Below are positions 48,111-60,400 of a stretch of DNA of 64,000 bases, in pieces (the stretch's first letter is position 1; the number at the start of each line of letters is the position of its first letter). The notes under the pieces are model-generated. The model saw only the letters and a list, made by a program, of their open reading frames with translations. It did not search any database and was not told where the DNA came from. The stretch is from Torreya grandis. Its lineage: Eukaryota > Streptophyta > Pinopsida > Cupressales > Taxaceae. The stretch covers positions 1,488,001-1,552,000 of the forward strand of contig JARHVA010002371.1 of assembly GCA_037957365.1 (NCBI GenBank). The letters run 5' to 3'. A program made the position numbers and the translations under genes.

Positions 48111-48580
48111 ACCTACATCAATCAAACCCACATCAAATGGGTCATGATTAATGGGGGAGATATCATTAACATCATCTCCTCCCATGCCTACAACTAACTT
48201 AACCTACTAGACAATATCATATCTAAAACCTTATTCATCCTTTCATCATTCAATCATACCATGGCTACTACCTTAGGAACTATCATTCTCCATATCCATT
48301 TAGGACGTTGCACACTCATTGAACTTTTTTATGTAGTGGAAGGTGAATTCTGATATAATGTTTTGTTAGGATGACCTTGGATCTTATCTATGGGTTGTGT
48401 CCCCTCCACTCTTCACCATTACATTAAGTTTGAGCACAAAGGTCAAGTCATCACCATTCAAGCTGACCCAAGCCCTTTATCGACATACAACATGACCTAT
48501 CACCCCAATGATGTCCTCATACCCCTATTGAGTATACCCTCAAATGCTAGAACCGAACCTTAAACCACCAAAGTGGATAT
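48111..48580 (+). pseudogene. E5 aspartic protease
   Basis: The frame reads THIKWVMINGGDIINIISSH (about 48129-48187); plant Ty3 proteases have VMIDGGSALN here, so the catalytic Asp is Asn. After two stops, MATTLGTIILHIHLGRCTLI, then LLG-stop-PWI and VPSTLHHYIKFEHKGQVITI (near 48400-48460), the LGRPWI...VPSTLHQ...KF block. Confidence 0.88.
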
Positions 48581-49590
48581 CATATCCCCTTCTATTGATG
48601 AGGCATCAATTAGTTCCTCTATCCTTTTGGACCAAATCCCCAACATGGATGGACCCTTTGGAATCAACATTCCATCACCTTTCACTGGGGAGTTTTTTAG
48701 CCCTTGATGCTTTCCCTACTCCTCATGAGTATGGGAAACTCACCAAATAGCCAAGATATGACCCTAATGTCAAAACTATCATTCCCTTTAGACCTCCCCA
48801 CCATCATACCCATTTTGTCTATGGGGGACTCAACAAACCCTTTGGCACTTATGCCACCTCTCTTTCACCTAGGCCATTTATAGACAATTTCTCTTGCCTA
48901 GATACATTGAGCTTCACGAAGACGTACCTCCATCAGTGTTCTTAGAAAGGCTTTGGTCTTGGGTGATGTGACCATGGTTCACATGAATTGGTCACCATTG
49001 AAACTAGGAAGCCGCATAAGAAGCATTGCCTTGGTTTCATCCTACCCAACAATAAGTAACCCAAACCACCTACCATTACCATTGTTGAGGAAGATTCCCC
49101 TTCCTCACTAACCTCACCTCCACTTGAATATGAATATGATGACATCATCCCACCTAATTTTTTTTCAACAACATGATTAGCATAGTACCCTTGACTTATC
49201 ATAAAGAGGGGAAACTGTAACCATCCCTTTGACCCATCTTGAGATGATAGAAGAAAACTCTCCTACTATTAACACTGTCTAGTGCCAGGATGATGATTCC
49301 ATTCTCACCTACCTTGGTGCCCCAAATTCCTCCATCCATAAATCCCTTCCTCCCAAGACCTTAACCATGTTGAAAAAATCCACCATGGATATCAACTTGG
49401 GCACTCCAAAAAACCCCCACATTGTCAAATTTGGCCATCATTGAATGCTGAGGAACTTCAAGGTTTCCCCTTCTTCCTCTAAGACCATATAATAGCATTC
49501 TCTTGGTCATATAATGACATGCTTGGAATTGACCCACCATTTTTACCCATAACATAGTCACTAACTATGATGCCAATCTTGTCAAGTAGA
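48581..49590 (+). pseudogene. E5 protease-RT linker with G-patch-like motif
   Basis: Near 48946-49045 it reads KGFGLG-stop-CDHGSHELVTIETRK, then HCLGFILP, the G-x-GLG...G...TRK...GLGF order of the G-patch-like module also seen in E1. Near 49445-49550 comes LNAEELQGFPFFL and then AFSWSYNDMLGIDPPFL, the conserved lead-in to RT. Confidence 0.6.
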
Positions 49591-50330
49591 AGCTCTGACG
49601 TATGCACCCTCACATAGTCCTTCTTGTCAAAGAAGAGCTTTAATGTCTTCTATCTATCAATTTCATTTAACACATTGAATAACCCCAATGGGTCTCGAAT
49701 GTCATTATTATCACCAAATCCATAGGGGGACTATGAATTTATGTGGACTTTTATGACCTTAACCTTGCTTGCCCCAAAGATGACTTTCCTCTACCCATCA
49801 CTAACCAGCTTATTGATCTTATAACTAGCCAAAAGATGTTATCTCTCATAGATAAGTTCTCAGGTTACAATCAGATCTTAATTTCTCTTGAAGATCAGCA
49901 CAAGACCACCTTTACCACCTCTTGGGGAACCTTTTGTTATAGGGTCATGTCTTTTAGACTAAACAATTCTGGTATAACCTACTAACATGTCATGACTTAT
50001 ATATTCCATGACCTTATCCATATGATTGGTAAGGAATATGTGGATGAACTTCTCAAAAAATCCAAACTCTAAAAATATCACTTGGACATTCTTAAGATTA
50101 TATTTGAATGCCTCATCCATTACCATGTGTACCTTAACCCCAAAAAATGCATTTTTTGGGTCTTGTCAGGAAAGCTTCTTGGCTTTATCATCTCCCTTCA
50201 TGGAATCAAAGTCAATCCCACCAAAATAAAATCCATCCTTAACATTCTTCCTCTAACCAACCTTAATCAACTCCATAGTTTATAGGGGAAGCTCCAATCT
50301 ATTCATCACTTTATCTCCCAACTTTCATAT
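49591..50330 (+). pseudogene. E5 reverse transcriptase
   Basis: The open run from 49743 reads MDFYDLNLACPKDDFPLPIT, LIDKFSGYNQILISLEDQHK and TTSWGTFCYRVMSFRLNNSG. After a stop the active-site block reads KEYVDELLKKSK (about 50032-50067): the second Asp of YVDD is Glu. LNPKKCIFWVLSGKLLGFII and GIKVNPTKIKSILN follow in an 80-codon stretch. This is the same RT type as E1, in better condition upstream of the catalytic site. Confidence 0.92.
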
Positions 50331-50880
50331 CGATGTCAACCATTCCAGCACCTTCTGAAGAAAGATGTCTTTCAAATGAAATAATGACTGTCAAAAGGCC
50401 TTTGATTTACTTAAAGAGTACCTTTTGTCACCACCTATCCTCACCCCTTATAAACATAACCAACCTTTCTACCTTTATATCTCTACCACTGACCATTCCC
50501 TAGGGGCAATGTTGGCTCATCAAGATTAACAACACAAAGAGTAATTCATATATTACATTAGCCACATGCTTGTATAATATGAGAATTGGTATACTGATAT
50601 TGAGAAATTTAACTTATCTTTAGTCTTCATGGCCACCAATTTTATCCACTACATTTTTAACCATAAAACATATGTCATAACCAACACTGACCCACTCAAG
50701 TACATGCACTCCAAGCCATACAAAAACTAGTGTATGGCTAAGTGGGTTATGCTCTTAGCAAATTTTGACCTTGAGTTCCTTTAACAAAAGTCAATAAAAG
50801 GGAAAGTCATTACTGACTAGTTAGCTGAATAACCTTTAGTAGATAACCAATCTCTTCCTCTTGAGTTCCCTGACGAGTCC
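50331..50880 (+). pseudogene. E5 RNase H (first)
   Basis: Heavily broken. Recognisable parts are FVTTYPHPL-like, FYLYISTTDHSLGAMLAHQD (near 50468-50527), YISHMLV, and a DPLKYMHS block near 50690. These follow the order of E1's first RNase H. Confidence 0.72.
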
Positions 50881-50929
50881 ATCATGACCATCTCTCAAGA
50901 AAATTTCACCTATCAAGTCACCATGTTCT

Positions 50930-51245
50930 TTGATTGATCCCCTTTGATGGTGGGCCTCTCCCTTTATCCTTCAAGCTAGATTTTGATAGGCCTTCAAACT
51001 GCCTTATCCTTAGGGGTCAAAATAATTAACATCTTTGGTGACTCCCAACTTGTGGTCAATAAAATCAATGGCTCTTACCATTGTAAGAATCATGTTTTAC
51101 AATAGTACAAGCAACTAGTTTATGAATTCTTAACATCATTTGAACACTACCACATCTAGTCAACCCCATGATCTACTAATAAGTTCACTATTCCCTTACC
51201 TCTCAAATACCATCTACACCCTTGAATTCTAAGCTATTTTTTTTA
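50930..51245 (+). pseudogene. E5 second RNase H (aRNH type)
   Basis: The frame reads FFD-stop-SPLMVGLSLYP near 50930, then IFGDSQLVVNKINGSYHCKN (51027-51086) and YKQLVYEFLTSFEHYHI, matching the GDSQLV-NQ...Y...L...F core. The R-x-N-x-ADALA end is lost. Its presence confirms Tat lineage. Confidence 0.78.
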
Positions 51246-51299
51246 ATCTATAAGCTAACCTAGCCTTCCTATATAAAACTAGATTATCCCACCATTTTC

Positions 51300-52490
51300 A
51301 CTATAGAAGATACCCAACTCAACCTTTGGTATCAGCAAACCTTTGACTATCTTAACCTTGCCATAGTTTCTTTTGGCCTTTCTCAAAATAATAGAAGAGC
51401 ATTTATCTAGAGTACCTCATGTTATAACATACTAGGAGGTATCCTTTATAAACATGGATTTGATGGTCTTCTCTTTCATTTCCTACACAATCAAGAAGCC
51501 TCTCATGATATCAAGGAAATACATGATGGTATCTATTGAGGCCACTTTAAAGACCTCATTGTAACTAAGTGTATCCTTCACCTTGGCTATTACTAGCCTA
51601 ACATTAACCAAGACTACTATGATTACATGAAAAAGTGTGTCAAATGTCAAAAACATGCTAATTTGCATCATGCACATAGCCATAGTCTTCGAGTTACCAC
51701 TAATTTTTGGCCCTTATCATAATGGGGTCTAGATCTTATTGGTGAAATTAACCCCCATTCCTTACATTGACATCATTATATCATCATTGTGACCAAATGT
51801 TTTTACCAAGTGGGTAGAGGATATTCCTCTAATCTCAACCAAAGTAGAAAATATTGTTGGCTTTATCAACCATCACATTATCTATCATTTTGATGTTCCT
51901 CACAAGATTATCACTGATAATTGTAAATCCTTTAAAAACAAGTAAGTATAGGGTCTATGTGACACATTCAGTATCAATTTAAGCTTCTCCTCACCCTATC
52001 ACCCTCAAACTAATGGATAGGTAGAAGCCTCTAACTAAAATCCCAATAACATGTTAACTAAAATGATCAACACATCTGGTTAGGATTGGTATTTACACAT
52101 ATCCTTCACCTTATGGGAATATCATACTAGCATTAAAACCCCTATGGGTGCTACCCTTTTCTCTCTTGTGTTTGGAGTGGAGTTAGTCTTACCTCTTGAA
52201 ATCCAAATTCCCTCTCTTCGCATATCTTTGTAAGAGCTCAATTTTTAGGATGATTATTGTCATCACTGTTTATCTCAACTCAAGCTACTTAACAAGTGAT
52301 ATTTAACATCTCTTACATATCTCCATGTCTATCAAGAGTGTACCAAGCATGCCTATAACAAACACCTTAGATTTTGGGAATTCAATATCAAAGACCTCAT
52401 GTTAAAGGGAAACCAACATGTCACTAATATGGAGAAAAGCAAGCTAGAGAAAGTTGAATTTTAATTAGCTTAAACCTTATATCACAACCC
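51300..52490 (+). pseudogene. E5 integrase
   Basis: The zinc domain reads EIHDGIY-stop-GHFKDLI, then LGYY-stop-PNINQDYYDYMKKCVKCQKHAN near 51515-51660. The core has WGLDLIGEINPHS, a broken TKCF...WVE, NHHIIYHFDVPHKIITDN (near 51868-51921), HPQTNG-stop-VEASN (near 52000) and a MGATPFSLVFGVELVLPLEI-like block near 52144-52200. Stops and frame changes throughout. Confidence 0.88.
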
Positions 52491-52964
52491 ATAAGTATGG
52501 ATTAGGAGCTAATCAATTATCTTATCTTGAAGATCACCTAGAACCTGAGCCCCTTAATTTTTTGCATCTATGTCCATTCTTTTTTTAAGAAAGATCAAGT
52601 TCACATTTTTTTTAGCTTAAGCTCATCCCTTGCTATCTACCTACATTCCATCTCCCTAGTTTAGGGACAACTAATTAAAACTAAACCATGTGATTACCTA
52701 TCATAGTCATATCATTATCTCAAATAATGGATATCATAGCTCTACCCATGGCATGGTTTTTATGGTACTTTCCACCCCTTTATAGGATGGATTCCCATGG
52801 TCATTATCACCTAAACCTCTTTACACCTAAAAAATATTCTTGTGCTTTTATTTTTGCCTTCTTAAAGGTGAACCACTAAGCTAGCCTAAGCAAGCCTATG
52901 TCAAAAAAATCAAAGCAAACAACAAAATTCCTATGACTAGCAATCATGGGTCATTCATATCATT

Positions 52965-53110
52965 CACAGACTACTCCCTTGAAGGATAGCTATTGAAAAT
53001 TTAATTTAAATTACCAAACGTAAGGTGGACTGCTCCCTTAAAAGATAGCTATCAAAAAGCTTTGAATAAAGATAATAAACTTAGACTACTCCCTTGAATG
53101 ATGGCTAAGT
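52965..53110 (+). repeat. About 60-bp tandem repeat, three units, in E5 3' region
   Basis: GACTACTCCCTTGAAGGATAGCTAT recurs in variants at about 52969, 53028 and 53087. Each starts with a GACTRCTCCCTT core, readable as DYSLEG or DCSLKR. A second pair (GTAATCGGATCTCACAA / CACAATTGGATTTCACAAG) follows at 53235-53290. Confidence 0.65.
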
Positions 53111-54749
53111 AAATCATTTTTTCAAAAGCTTAAGAATTTCTTGGAAGCTTCTCACATTGATCAACTTCCCATATACAATAATTAGCAAAATACCCATTAT
53201 CACAATCACAATAAAAGCACACTAATGTAAAAAGCCGTAATCGGATCTCACAACAACAAATTAAGGTGGAAGCCACAATTGGATTTCACAAGTAGACTTC
53301 CTGCACCGATCAGTCTACACAATTTGGCCTAGAATTGCTTATACTAGCTCTTTAGACACCTACAAAAGAGGCATGCTAGTCTCACAAGAAGCTTCCATTT
53401 TCATCCATCCCCACTTTTTTACATTATGCACAAGGGATTTTTGAGCTTACTTGACATTATGTGGTCAATAAACCTTTTTAACCACATAACAAAAGCTAAT
53501 GTGAAGCATTCAAAGGGCTTATATTCATTAAATCAATCCAACTTTGGTTTTGTTTTAGTCTTTGTCGATGCAAAAACATTCTGCCCTCTTCTTATCCTAT
53601 CGTGACTAGTTGATATTTTCATTAAGGAATTTGTATCTTTATTATATTATTTGTTCTTCCATCTAGTGTTGTTAATTAAATTACCTCATGTATTTTATCC
53701 TAAAAATTAACAAAAAGCATAACACAACATCAGGTGAAGCATGATAATAACACAACATCCATAAGTAATTAAAGCAACCAACCATTTTTCCGCCACATGT
53801 CTAAATATAAAATAATGTAGTATATACTCATTAAAATTTAGCATGTCATAAACATAACCATGTATCAAAACCATCTCATGTCTAGCTAAGCCTATATCAA
53901 TGTATAACATCTATAACATACGTATCATCCATAAGCCATATTAATATCACACCATAATCATTAAACATCAAGACTAGCCATAACCCATAAACCATGACAA
54001 TGAGCATAAATATTGATCATACATAACTCAAAAGTAAAATAACATAATAATGTGTACAAGTAGATAGAAATGTCTCTCTCTCAAAATGTACATCCCACCA
54101 CATCAGCTTGTAGGCTAGAATCAAAATGATATACCTATTGATCCTCTGGCTATCCTTATCTATCCATCTATAGACACTACCCACTACCTTGGTGCTTCCA
54201 CACTAGCACTACCTGCCAAGCTATCCCTATACTCACCCAATCAGGGCTCCTGTGGACACTATGTAAAAAATATGGCCTCATAATACCATATCTCCTCTAC
54301 TATAGTTAGGTATCATGTTGTGGGGATGGTGCCTGAAGCCCTTGTTTGTGTTGCTACTACTCCTTTCTACCTTAAAGAGTCCCTCTCCTAGGTCACCAAC
54401 CCTAGTGAGGTCCTACCCTGGTCCCTCTCACCTATCATGGTAGGAACCTAACCTTATAAGATAACAACCTAACCCTATAGTGTATAAATCTAGCCCTACA
54501 ATGTGTCCACCTTCCCCTATATTACTATAACCTATCCCTATGTAGCATCTAAAGCCATTCCTACCTATTCATCAGGGCCAATCAGATCCATGACCATCAA
54601 CCTCACACCTCCATCATCCTTACAAATGTTTTTAGTTGTATATATAGGCTAGTACCATGATATACACCCATTTATAAACCCAACACCATTTATATGTTCC
54701 CTATCTGGTATCTCTTTATAGTCTAACAAAGTAGGCACAAGATGTGGCT

Positions 54750-55754
54750 CTAGTAATAAGATCTCTAAATCCTCTTGCCTCTACCTAGGGAATGGACCTA
54801 ACAAACCCTTTACTAGGCCAAACTACCTCCTCACCCTCTCAAATAGGATCAAATCCACCTCCCCATCTCACCTAATAAGTATCCATCTATATATCTAGAG
54901 GGAGAGTGTATGCCTCCTATAACCTAGCCATACTGAAAACTGGACATATGGCCTCCAAGTGATGTCTCCTATCACTAGTGCACCTAGTGCACCCTTGAAC
55001 CATTCCACATCATGTACACCACCCCTACACCTAATGCATCAAAATCACCCATCCATTACAAGAAAACAATAGGTAATTCTATTTGCATGTATCTTTCCCA
55101 CAACAATCCCACTAGCATTAGCACCCTAATGTGCTCATAGGCCTAACAATGCAAAAGCAAACTAACACTGATGTCATACCTCTTATGGGATCTAAACCCC
55201 CAAAAATCCTTCTATATCTATACAAGAAAAATAGGTACCCAACCAAATATAGTTCAACATAATAATAACTTAACTAGCACCCCTAGTATCAAGTAAGGGA
55301 ACCTCCCACTACTCAAGTTAGAAAGCACAAAAAATGAAATGGCAATCATTAGCTTGGTCATGAGCCTCCTCTCGCTTGGATCCTTATGATACAAAGAATT
55401 ATATCTGAACCCCCCAACATGTCATTTGAATTTATCACTATCATCTTCATATAAAATCTCAATGTGATCTTACTTCTCCTCATGTTTTATATGGTAGATT
55501 AGATCACCTTGAAGTGGAAGTCAAGTGATCTTATGCACATCCTCAAGTAAGATAGTCATCTTCTCAATCAGTAATAGGAAGGTGTTTATATCAAGGTCCC
55601 ATATTTTGATGAGTGATACAACCATGGATACATCCTAAGGCACATGTTGATAATGCCTCATCCCTCCCAACCCCACCTCCTCTATAGGGGCCCAGTCAGT
55701 TAGGGTCATCCCCTATTAGATCTCTACAAAGATATGTGACACTTGATCATTCAT
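54750..55754 (-). pseudogene. Antisense ORF in E5 resembling a plant mobile domain
   Basis: From a possible ATG at 55754 the minus strand keeps one frame with few stops through about 55270. Landmarks are IKIWDLDINTFLLLIEKMTI, then LLEDVHKIT-stop-LPLQGDLIYH (55600-55490), DSDKFK and ERRLMTKLMIAISFFVLSNL. The pattern W-x(5)-TF-L-x(3)-EMTITLEDV-x(2)-I-x-LP-x-GD is that of the aminotransferase-like plant mobile domain (PMD). Beyond about 55270 the frame is lost. PMD-type proteins occur both as plant nuclear factors in silencing and as passengers of transposons, and antisense ORFs between integrase and LTR are, as I recall, described for Tat elements. The match is by eye. Confidence 0.55.
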
Positions 55755-56600
55755 CTATATTTTCTCTCTAGCCTACACCAATTTAAAAACATGGCTTAGT
55801 CACCTACACCATTATCATCTACCCCACCCTTTATGCAACTGACCTATTTCCTTATCCATCCTACCCATCTACTTGATACCTACTAAGCTTGCCCTCTAAA
55901 CCTACAATACTAGCCTATACCTAGAAACAATCATCTAAATTTACCTTAGTATTTAAAACACTTTCCAAGCCTATCTTATACCCTAGTCGACCATTGATGG
56001 TCATGGTGATTGTCAACAGTCAGGCATCCTTTTTTCTAAGGGTGTTGATTGTCAATGGTTGACCCCGATTGTCAATAGTCACTATGGGTATTCTGAAGCT
56101 GAAATACCTAAACCCTATCTACCCCAAAAACTACCCCAAACATCAAGCTAAATAACCTAATTTTCTAGCCTAATCCCTACCCAACCCCAATAAACCACCC
56201 ACCCTATCAATTCCTATTTTACCTACAACTTTACCCAAAACCCACCAAAAACCCTACATAGGGCATAATAGTTATAAAACACCCATTTAAACCTACCCTT
56301 AACCAATGCATTTACAAATTTAAAGATAAGTTAATAAAGTAAGGGTAACCCCTACCTCATTTCATGACCACTATCATGGAGTTGGTCGTAGGCATGCCTA
56401 TCCTCAGCTGTGCTCTCATGCTCCCTACATTCTAACTAGTCACCTTGGTCTACTTAAGCTCAAAAGTCAACATGTACCTTAACAAATACCCTCAACCAAC
56501 ACCTTCACCATAAAGTGCCGAATTCACTAGAGCTCAAATTCAAAAAATAATGAGTGAAAAGTAATTCTCTTTTCACTTTTACCAAACTTTTAGGGTTTTT

Positions 56601-56624
56601 ACCCTGACCATCAATGGTCAGGGT
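56601..56624. repeat. 24-bp near-perfect inverted repeat in E5 3' region
   Basis: Arms ACCCTGACCAT and ATGGTCAGGGT face each other with a 2-bp centre, followed by GATCATTGATGGTT. It belongs to the same palindrome family as the LTR cluster. Confidence 0.75.
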
Positions 56625-57396
56625 GATCATTGATGGTTGCCTTTTGGGATCTTGATCATCAATGAACAGGTAGCCCCACATTTTTTTCTCTTACCTTGAA
56701 CATGTCATCTTTAATTAGTCTCAAATAAACTCACCCACCCATGGAGAATACCTTCTCCACCCACCTTGACCACTTTGTCACCTTGCCATTGGTTTATTTT
56801 GGCCCAACTAGCATGCATTTTGTGACACTTTTTATGTAGTCCTTTAACCATATTAACAACATTGACATGTTGACCCTTTTTAACCTTACACCACCTCACA
56901 CTTACCTAAACTACTTGTGTCTTTTTAGGAGCACTTCCTACCTTAGATTCCTCTGACACTTGACTCATATGTGTTTTCATCAAGAGTACTTCCTGCCTTA
57001 GGTACCCACCAAAACATAGATATCAATTAGGAGACTTACAAGTGCACCCATATACCATGCCTAAATATGGTCACATAGTCCACTTATCTATTGTCATCCT
57101 AGCACTGAATTTTATTTTTACCAGCTATGGTAACCTCATCTTTGTGATATCTTGGCTATCACACCTTTTGTCACAATTTACATACCTATTTGCACTTTAG
57201 TGTCCAACCTATCATCCACCTTCATGATACCCACCTTTATCATCACCTTCATCCACTTTATTAAACCTGCATCTGATTCCATTTTACCTCATCAACTCTT
57301 GGTTTGAGGGAGAACACCTCCTCCTATACTCAAGGCAACTAGACCTTTGACCAACATCAATTTTTGTTTTATAGCTGATTGATTTCAAAGTTACAT

Positions 57397-57413
57397 GATA
57401 AAAAGGGGTAAAA
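57397..57413 (+). other. E5 polypurine tract
   Basis: GATAAAAAGGGGTAAAA directly precedes the 3' LTR. Confidence 0.85.
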
Positions 57414-58791
57414 TGTAGACACCAAAAATATGTACACCATGATTCTAAATTTCATAATTCCTTTAACCACCTTGGGACCCTCTCAAGACCAATCTGACCC
57501 TCTGATCCCTAACCAAACCTAACCATAATTAGTTTTGACCAAACTAGCTTAACCCTAGCTTTTACCTAATTTGACCCTTCACCCTCTACCACTAATTTGA
57601 CCCTAATTTGATCATCACCTTGACCATCTATAGTCAAGGTGCACCTCCTTAACCACCAACATGAAAACTCATCTACTTTGTTTTTCAAAATATAACTCAT
57701 CTAAATCCAATTGTGAACTATTACATGCATGAGTTAAAATTAGGAGGCCCAGTTCACATTTTATTACAACTCTCTTTCCTTGCCTATAAGAATAGAGGAG
57801 TAGGGAGGTGAAAATCATTTATAATTTTTATCAAGATCTTGTGCATCCAAAATTCTCTTTTTATAGGTCAATCATCATCATCAATCTAGCAAACTAGCTA
57901 CTATGTCAAAGAACCAACTTACCACTATGGCTCTATCAAAGCACCAAGTACTATTACTCTATTGGAATTACACTAGATTCTATCAATTATTCAACCACCT
58001 TAATCATCTAACCAATCTACCTTCTACAAGATAAGTACTTAGTTTCTAGTATTCCATTACTTTATTTGTTTTTTATTCATAGCCTAATACCTATCCAACT
58101 CCTAGAATCTCACTTGGAGATCTCGTCAATCAACTTGTTATCAACCTAGATCTATCCATAGTAATCATTGATGGTTTTCTCAACCACTAATGGTTTGTCC
58201 AACCACTGATGGTTAGATTGACCACTGACGGTCACCTTAACCATTGATGATCAACCCAACCATTGATGTTCACTGTGGTAGTAAAATCTAGTAAGCTACT
58301 TTCACCTATCTACCCCCAACCAAACCTGATTTTTTGTCCCTGCCTATTCACATACCCCTTTCTAATTTTCTAAAGCATACCCCAACCATCTAGCAATAGT
58401 ATTAATTAGCTTATCATTATTTTTAATTATTTCTAGTTTACTTCTTAAGCAAGAATTCTTGTGTTCAATTTCATTACCTTTTGACTATTGATGCAAGTTC
58501 TTTCTATTATATTTATAAACTTAATTATTTAAAAAGTGTGGATTGATAGACCCTAAGGAAACTCTTGCTTTTGGGATCTAGTTATCACTAGGCAATCCAC
58601 TCAACTATTTGTCTAACAAATAACGTTGCTTTAGTGTTTTCTTATTTATAGGTCATCCTCCCAAGCCAAGGAGGAGATCTTCACAATCTTCTAATTCAAT
58701 GTGCACATAATCAAATAGGTTTTTTAACCATACCTGTACCTAGTTTCTTCTTTTCCCTTTCTAAAATAATAAGCTGAAATTCATTGGAATA
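57414..58791 (+). repeat. E5 3' LTR
   Basis: TGTAGACACCAAAAATATGT start, CATTGGAATA end, 1378 bp. It pairs with 42120-43450. TATA-like CCTATAAGAATAG near 57782. Palindrome cluster at 58165-58280. Confidence 0.95.
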
Positions 58792-58796
58792 GTTGG
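58792..58796. repeat. E5 target duplication GTTGG, right
   Basis: Identical to 42115-42119. Confidence 0.85.
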
Positions 58797-59190
58797 CTGA
58801 AAATTTTACTTGTTCAAGTGGTGTGAATGTTAATGGGAAGAAATCCTCTCTCTTTTTTGTGGATATCTTCTTTTTGATGTACTTTTCCTTCTCTTTCAAT
58901 AAAATATGGATTTTGGTGGCAACGCTTTTTTCTTTTTTTTTTCAAGATTTTCCTAGCTCCAACTTGGTGGTATCATCTTCTAGTCTAAGAGGTGTGAACT
59001 TTGAAGGGAATATGGTCTCCTTTTTTTTGGAACTATTATGGATCAAATTTTCACCCTTGAGAGGGTGTTTCAAGCCCTCTCAATTTGAGTTATACAATGG
59101 GATTAGTCATAGGTTATGGGTGACCTATAAGTGGAATAAACCTATAGATTATAGAGTTATCTCCCCTTGATGTATGTATTAGGGTCCAAT
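58797..59190. other. Unassigned flank right of E5 with open frames on both strands
   Basis: The plus strand is open to 59170 (AENFTCSSGVNVNGKKSS start, no ATG). The minus strand has a basic run (KEKEKYIKKKISTKKREDFF, then PLTFTPLEQVKFSAN; 58900-58795) that breaks at the E5 junction. Neither is a recognised domain. This sequence was contiguous with 41267-42119 before E5 inserted. Confidence 0.3.
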
Positions 59191-59570
59191 TATAACTTGG
59201 AAATGAAAATGGAGAGGAATAAAATGAAATTAAACTATCTAAGGGGGTTGATACACTAATTTTTTCTCCTCTACCTACCTATACACTATTGAAATGAATC
59301 AAGACTAATTAGAACACACAGCTTCAATGATAGGTTATCTTCACATCATTATTTTAGCATGAAGGTATTGGGAAATACATGAACTATGAGATGATAACCA
59401 AGAGTTATGATATAAGACACTAAATTAAATTCTCTTACACACCTAATTCTACACACAACCAACTATAATATTTCATGTGACCTATAAAACATTAACCTAC
59501 TTGCAAAGAGGTAAGACTAAGAGGAAAAAATAGAGGGAGTTAGAATACTACCACTATAAATCATGCATAA

Positions 59571-59748
<178 letters not shown>

Positions 59749-60400
59749 CTTGAATAATGTTAAACCAACATTATCATTCAAATCATAGGAAAGAACAAGT
59801 ATTCAGTTGAGTAGGGCTTCATCATACTCAGTCAAAAACATCCTTACAAAGCCAAACAAGGATGTATTTATAGAGAATGAGATAAGGAGAGAAAGAAGTG
59901 GTGTATAAGAGGAAAATGATGAATATCATCTTCATGATGGGGCAAGTTATAAAAAATAAATATTGTAAAAGGGTAGGTCTATGATTTCTCCTATCATGTG
60001 TCACCTTGATCCAATCATGATCTCATGAAGTGGCATGGGTTTCCTTGTTCTCATACAATGACTCATCTACTTGAAGAGGGAGTTATCAAACTTCCTTGAC
60101 ACCTAATTAGAGTCTTATTGTCTTGTTAACACTTAAACACTTCTTAATTTAGGTGAACTATTTTTAATTGATATATCACTCCTCTTTGACACTTAAAGAC
60201 TGCTCATGATGATGAACCTCAGTAGACCTCTCACACTTGTGCATTCTCTTGAAGGTATACTCTATCCTTATCATGCCAAGGTGATTAATTAATATCTCCT
60301 CTATCTTTATCAACAAGGTTAATCTTTTTGGTGAACACTCTATAGGATCCTTGAGAATTTCTATATGTCAAAAACAAGTCTATACTCCTCTTCATCATGA

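Larger units (their letters stand above)
52491..57396 (+). other. E5 3' region between integrase and polypurine tract
   Basis: About 4.9 kb with no sense-strand gag or pol. It holds a short 60-bp repeat (52965-53110), an antisense ORF resembling a plant mobile domain (54750-55754), palindrome clusters (55985-56090, 56600-56672), and otherwise CT/CA-rich plus-strand sequence without a clear frame. Confidence 0.7.
42120..58791 (+). mobile_element. E5: Ty3/Gypsy Tat-lineage LTR retrotransposon, complete ends
   Basis: LTRs 42120-43450 and 57414-58791 with 5-bp target duplications, primer site, gag with knuckle, protease, G-patch-like linker, RT, two RNase H domains, integrase, and a 4.9-kb 3' region with an antisense ORF. 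Total 16.7 kb. LTRs look about 90 percent alike by eye over their first ~170 bp. Stops are frequent throughout; the element is dead. Confidence 0.95.

Noticed and set aside
58793..59170. 125-codon plus-strand open frame right of E5 as a host gene
   Set aside because: It has no ATG at its start, crosses the E5 junction, has low-complexity Phe/Ser content and no recognised domain; kept only as an unassigned flank.
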